From Propionibacteriaceae bacterium UBA6238 (GTDB lineage: Bacteria > Actinomycetota > Actinomycetes > Propionibacteriales > Propionibacteriaceae): a stretch of 31,570 nt of DNA. Of this stretch, positions 30,965-31,570 are shown in pieces. Position 1 is the first letter of the stretch. Every line of letters begins with the position of its first letter. The stretch covers positions 1-31,570 of the forward strand of contig DJWE01000091.1 of assembly GCA_002441465.1 (NCBI GenBank), in the 5' to 3' direction. The translations under genes and the position numbers were made by a program. A model generated the notes under the pieces. The model was not told where the DNA came from, did no database searches, and saw only the letters and a list, made by a program, of their open reading frames with translations.

Positions 30965-31570
30965 TCAGCTCCGCTTCTTCTTCACGACGATCTGCTCGTG
31001 GTCGAGCTCCTCCTCCGCAATCGGAGTCGACACCGGGTCGCCGCTGGCCAGCGGCTTGCCGTCCCCGCCCACGAACTGAGCCGTGAAGCTCTCCAACGCC
31101 GCCACGGTGGCCTGCTCGGTGTCGGCGGTGAACTGTCCGGTCTCGGCAATGGTGTCGAGCACCTTGGTGTTGTGACGCAGGTAGTCGAGGAACTCCCGCT
31201 CGTAGCGGAGCACCTCGGGCACCGGGATGGTGTCGAACTTGCCGGTGGTGCCCGCCCACACGCTGATCACCTGCTCGGCGACCGGATACGGGCTGTACTG
31301 CGGCTGGCGCAGCAGCTCGACAAGTCGGGCGCCACGATCCAGCTGCCGCCGCGACGTCGCATCCAGGTCGGAGGCGAACATCGCGAACGCTTCCATGTCG
31401 CGGTACTGCGCCAGTCCAATCTTCAGCGTTCCGGCCACGTTCTTCATCGCCTTGACCTGCGCCGCGCCACCGACACGGGACACCGAGATGCCCACGTCGA
31501 TCGCCGGACGCTGGTTCGCGTTGAACAGGTCGGACTGGAGGAAGATCTGTCCGTCGGTGATCGAGATCAC
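30965..31570 (-). CDS. atpA: ATP synthase alpha subunit AtpA (3' part)
   Basis: The last ~202 codons of the alpha subunit, a non-catalytic nucleotide-binding member of the F1 ring; the gene continues beyond the right edge. The visible part starts at ISITDGQIFLQ and includes the family signature AIDVGISVSRVGGAAQ. The C-terminal helical domain follows (ALAQYRDMEAFAMFASDLD in E. coli-like form). The end EQIVVKKKRS is basic. The apparent GTG at 31570 is an internal valine codon, not the true start. The complete gene order downstream confirms a standard F1 operon. Confidence 0.97.
   Translation of the reverse strand: MISITDGQIFLQSDLFNANQRPAIDVGISVSRVGGAAQVKAMKNVAGTLKIGLAQYRDMEAFAMFASDLDATSRRQLDRGARLVELLRQPQYSPYPVAEQVISVWAGTTGKFDTIPVPEVLRYEREFLDYLRHNTKVLDTIAETGQFTADTEQATVAALESFTAQFVGGDGKPLASGDPVSTPIAEEELDHEQIVVKKKRS

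Overview
The window is a stretch of high-GC actinobacterial chromosome. Several features point to the order Propionibacteriales, most likely the family Propionibacteriaceae. The methylmalonyl-CoA epimerase resembles the Propionibacterium shermanii enzyme and sits in the same region as a PduO-type cobalamin adenosyltransferase. There is a maltokinase/GlgE alpha-glucan pathway and a NucS mismatch endonuclease. Two blocks keep gene order known from Mycobacterium tuberculosis: ACT protein-ligA-MetE-like-mnmA-cysteine desulfurase (Rv3013 to Rv3025c), and atpA-atpG-atpD-atpC-DUF2550-adenosyltransferase-nucS-epimerase (Rv1308 to Rv1322A). The species was not identified. No tRNA, rRNA or CRISPR array was seen.

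Layout, left to right. 1-1690: a short direct repeat at the edge, an ACT-domain protein (+), a glycine-zipper protein (-) and a small membrane protein (-). 1700-7900: ligA (-), a RibD/DHFR-fold reductase (+), then a minus-strand series of cysteine desulfurase, mnmA and a MetE C-terminal-like protein; mnmA and the desulfurase supply 2-thiouridine to tRNA. A perfect 24-bp inverted repeat lies between desulfurase and mnmA. 8023-16388: plus-strand alpha-glucan cluster glgX-glgE-mak-glgB followed by an overlapping GNAT-like/Nudix fusion. 16410-18850 (-): cardiolipin synthase and a CXXC-less thioredoxin/TPR co-chaperone. 18938-23370 (+): phosphoglucomutase, methylmalonyl-CoA epimerase, a DivIVA-like coiled-coil protein and an AI-2E-family transporter. 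23395-25896: nucS (-), divergent from a small zinc-ribbon protein and an alpha/beta hydrolase, then a cyclophilin lipoprotein (-). 25946-27702: cobalamin adenosyltransferase (+) and a REP-associated tyrosine transposase (RAYT) module. 27714-31570 (-): DUF2550, atpC, atpD, atpG and the 3' part of atpA.

The most distinctive element is the RAYT module at 26603-27702. A 264-residue Y1 transposase (HAH plus Tyr) is flanked by REP sequences in opposite orientations. It splits the otherwise conserved DUF2550/adenosyltransferase neighbourhood. Its REP copies supply the stop codons of both the adenosyltransferase and the transposase. A related pair of REPs in perfect inverted orientation lies 20 kb away, at 6702-6765, between the desulfurase and mnmA. 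This looks like a REP-generating system that is active or was active recently.

A second pattern concerns translation starts. Many operon-head genes (ligA, glgE, cls, the epimerase, nucS, the adenosyltransferase, probably the ACT gene) have a TAnnnT or NAnnnT hexamer 6-7 nt before the start codon and no ribosome binding site, as expected for leaderless mRNAs. Other genes, such as mnmA, glgB and the RAYT, have a clear Shine-Dalgarno sequence. No stretch longer than 300 bases lacks a gene.
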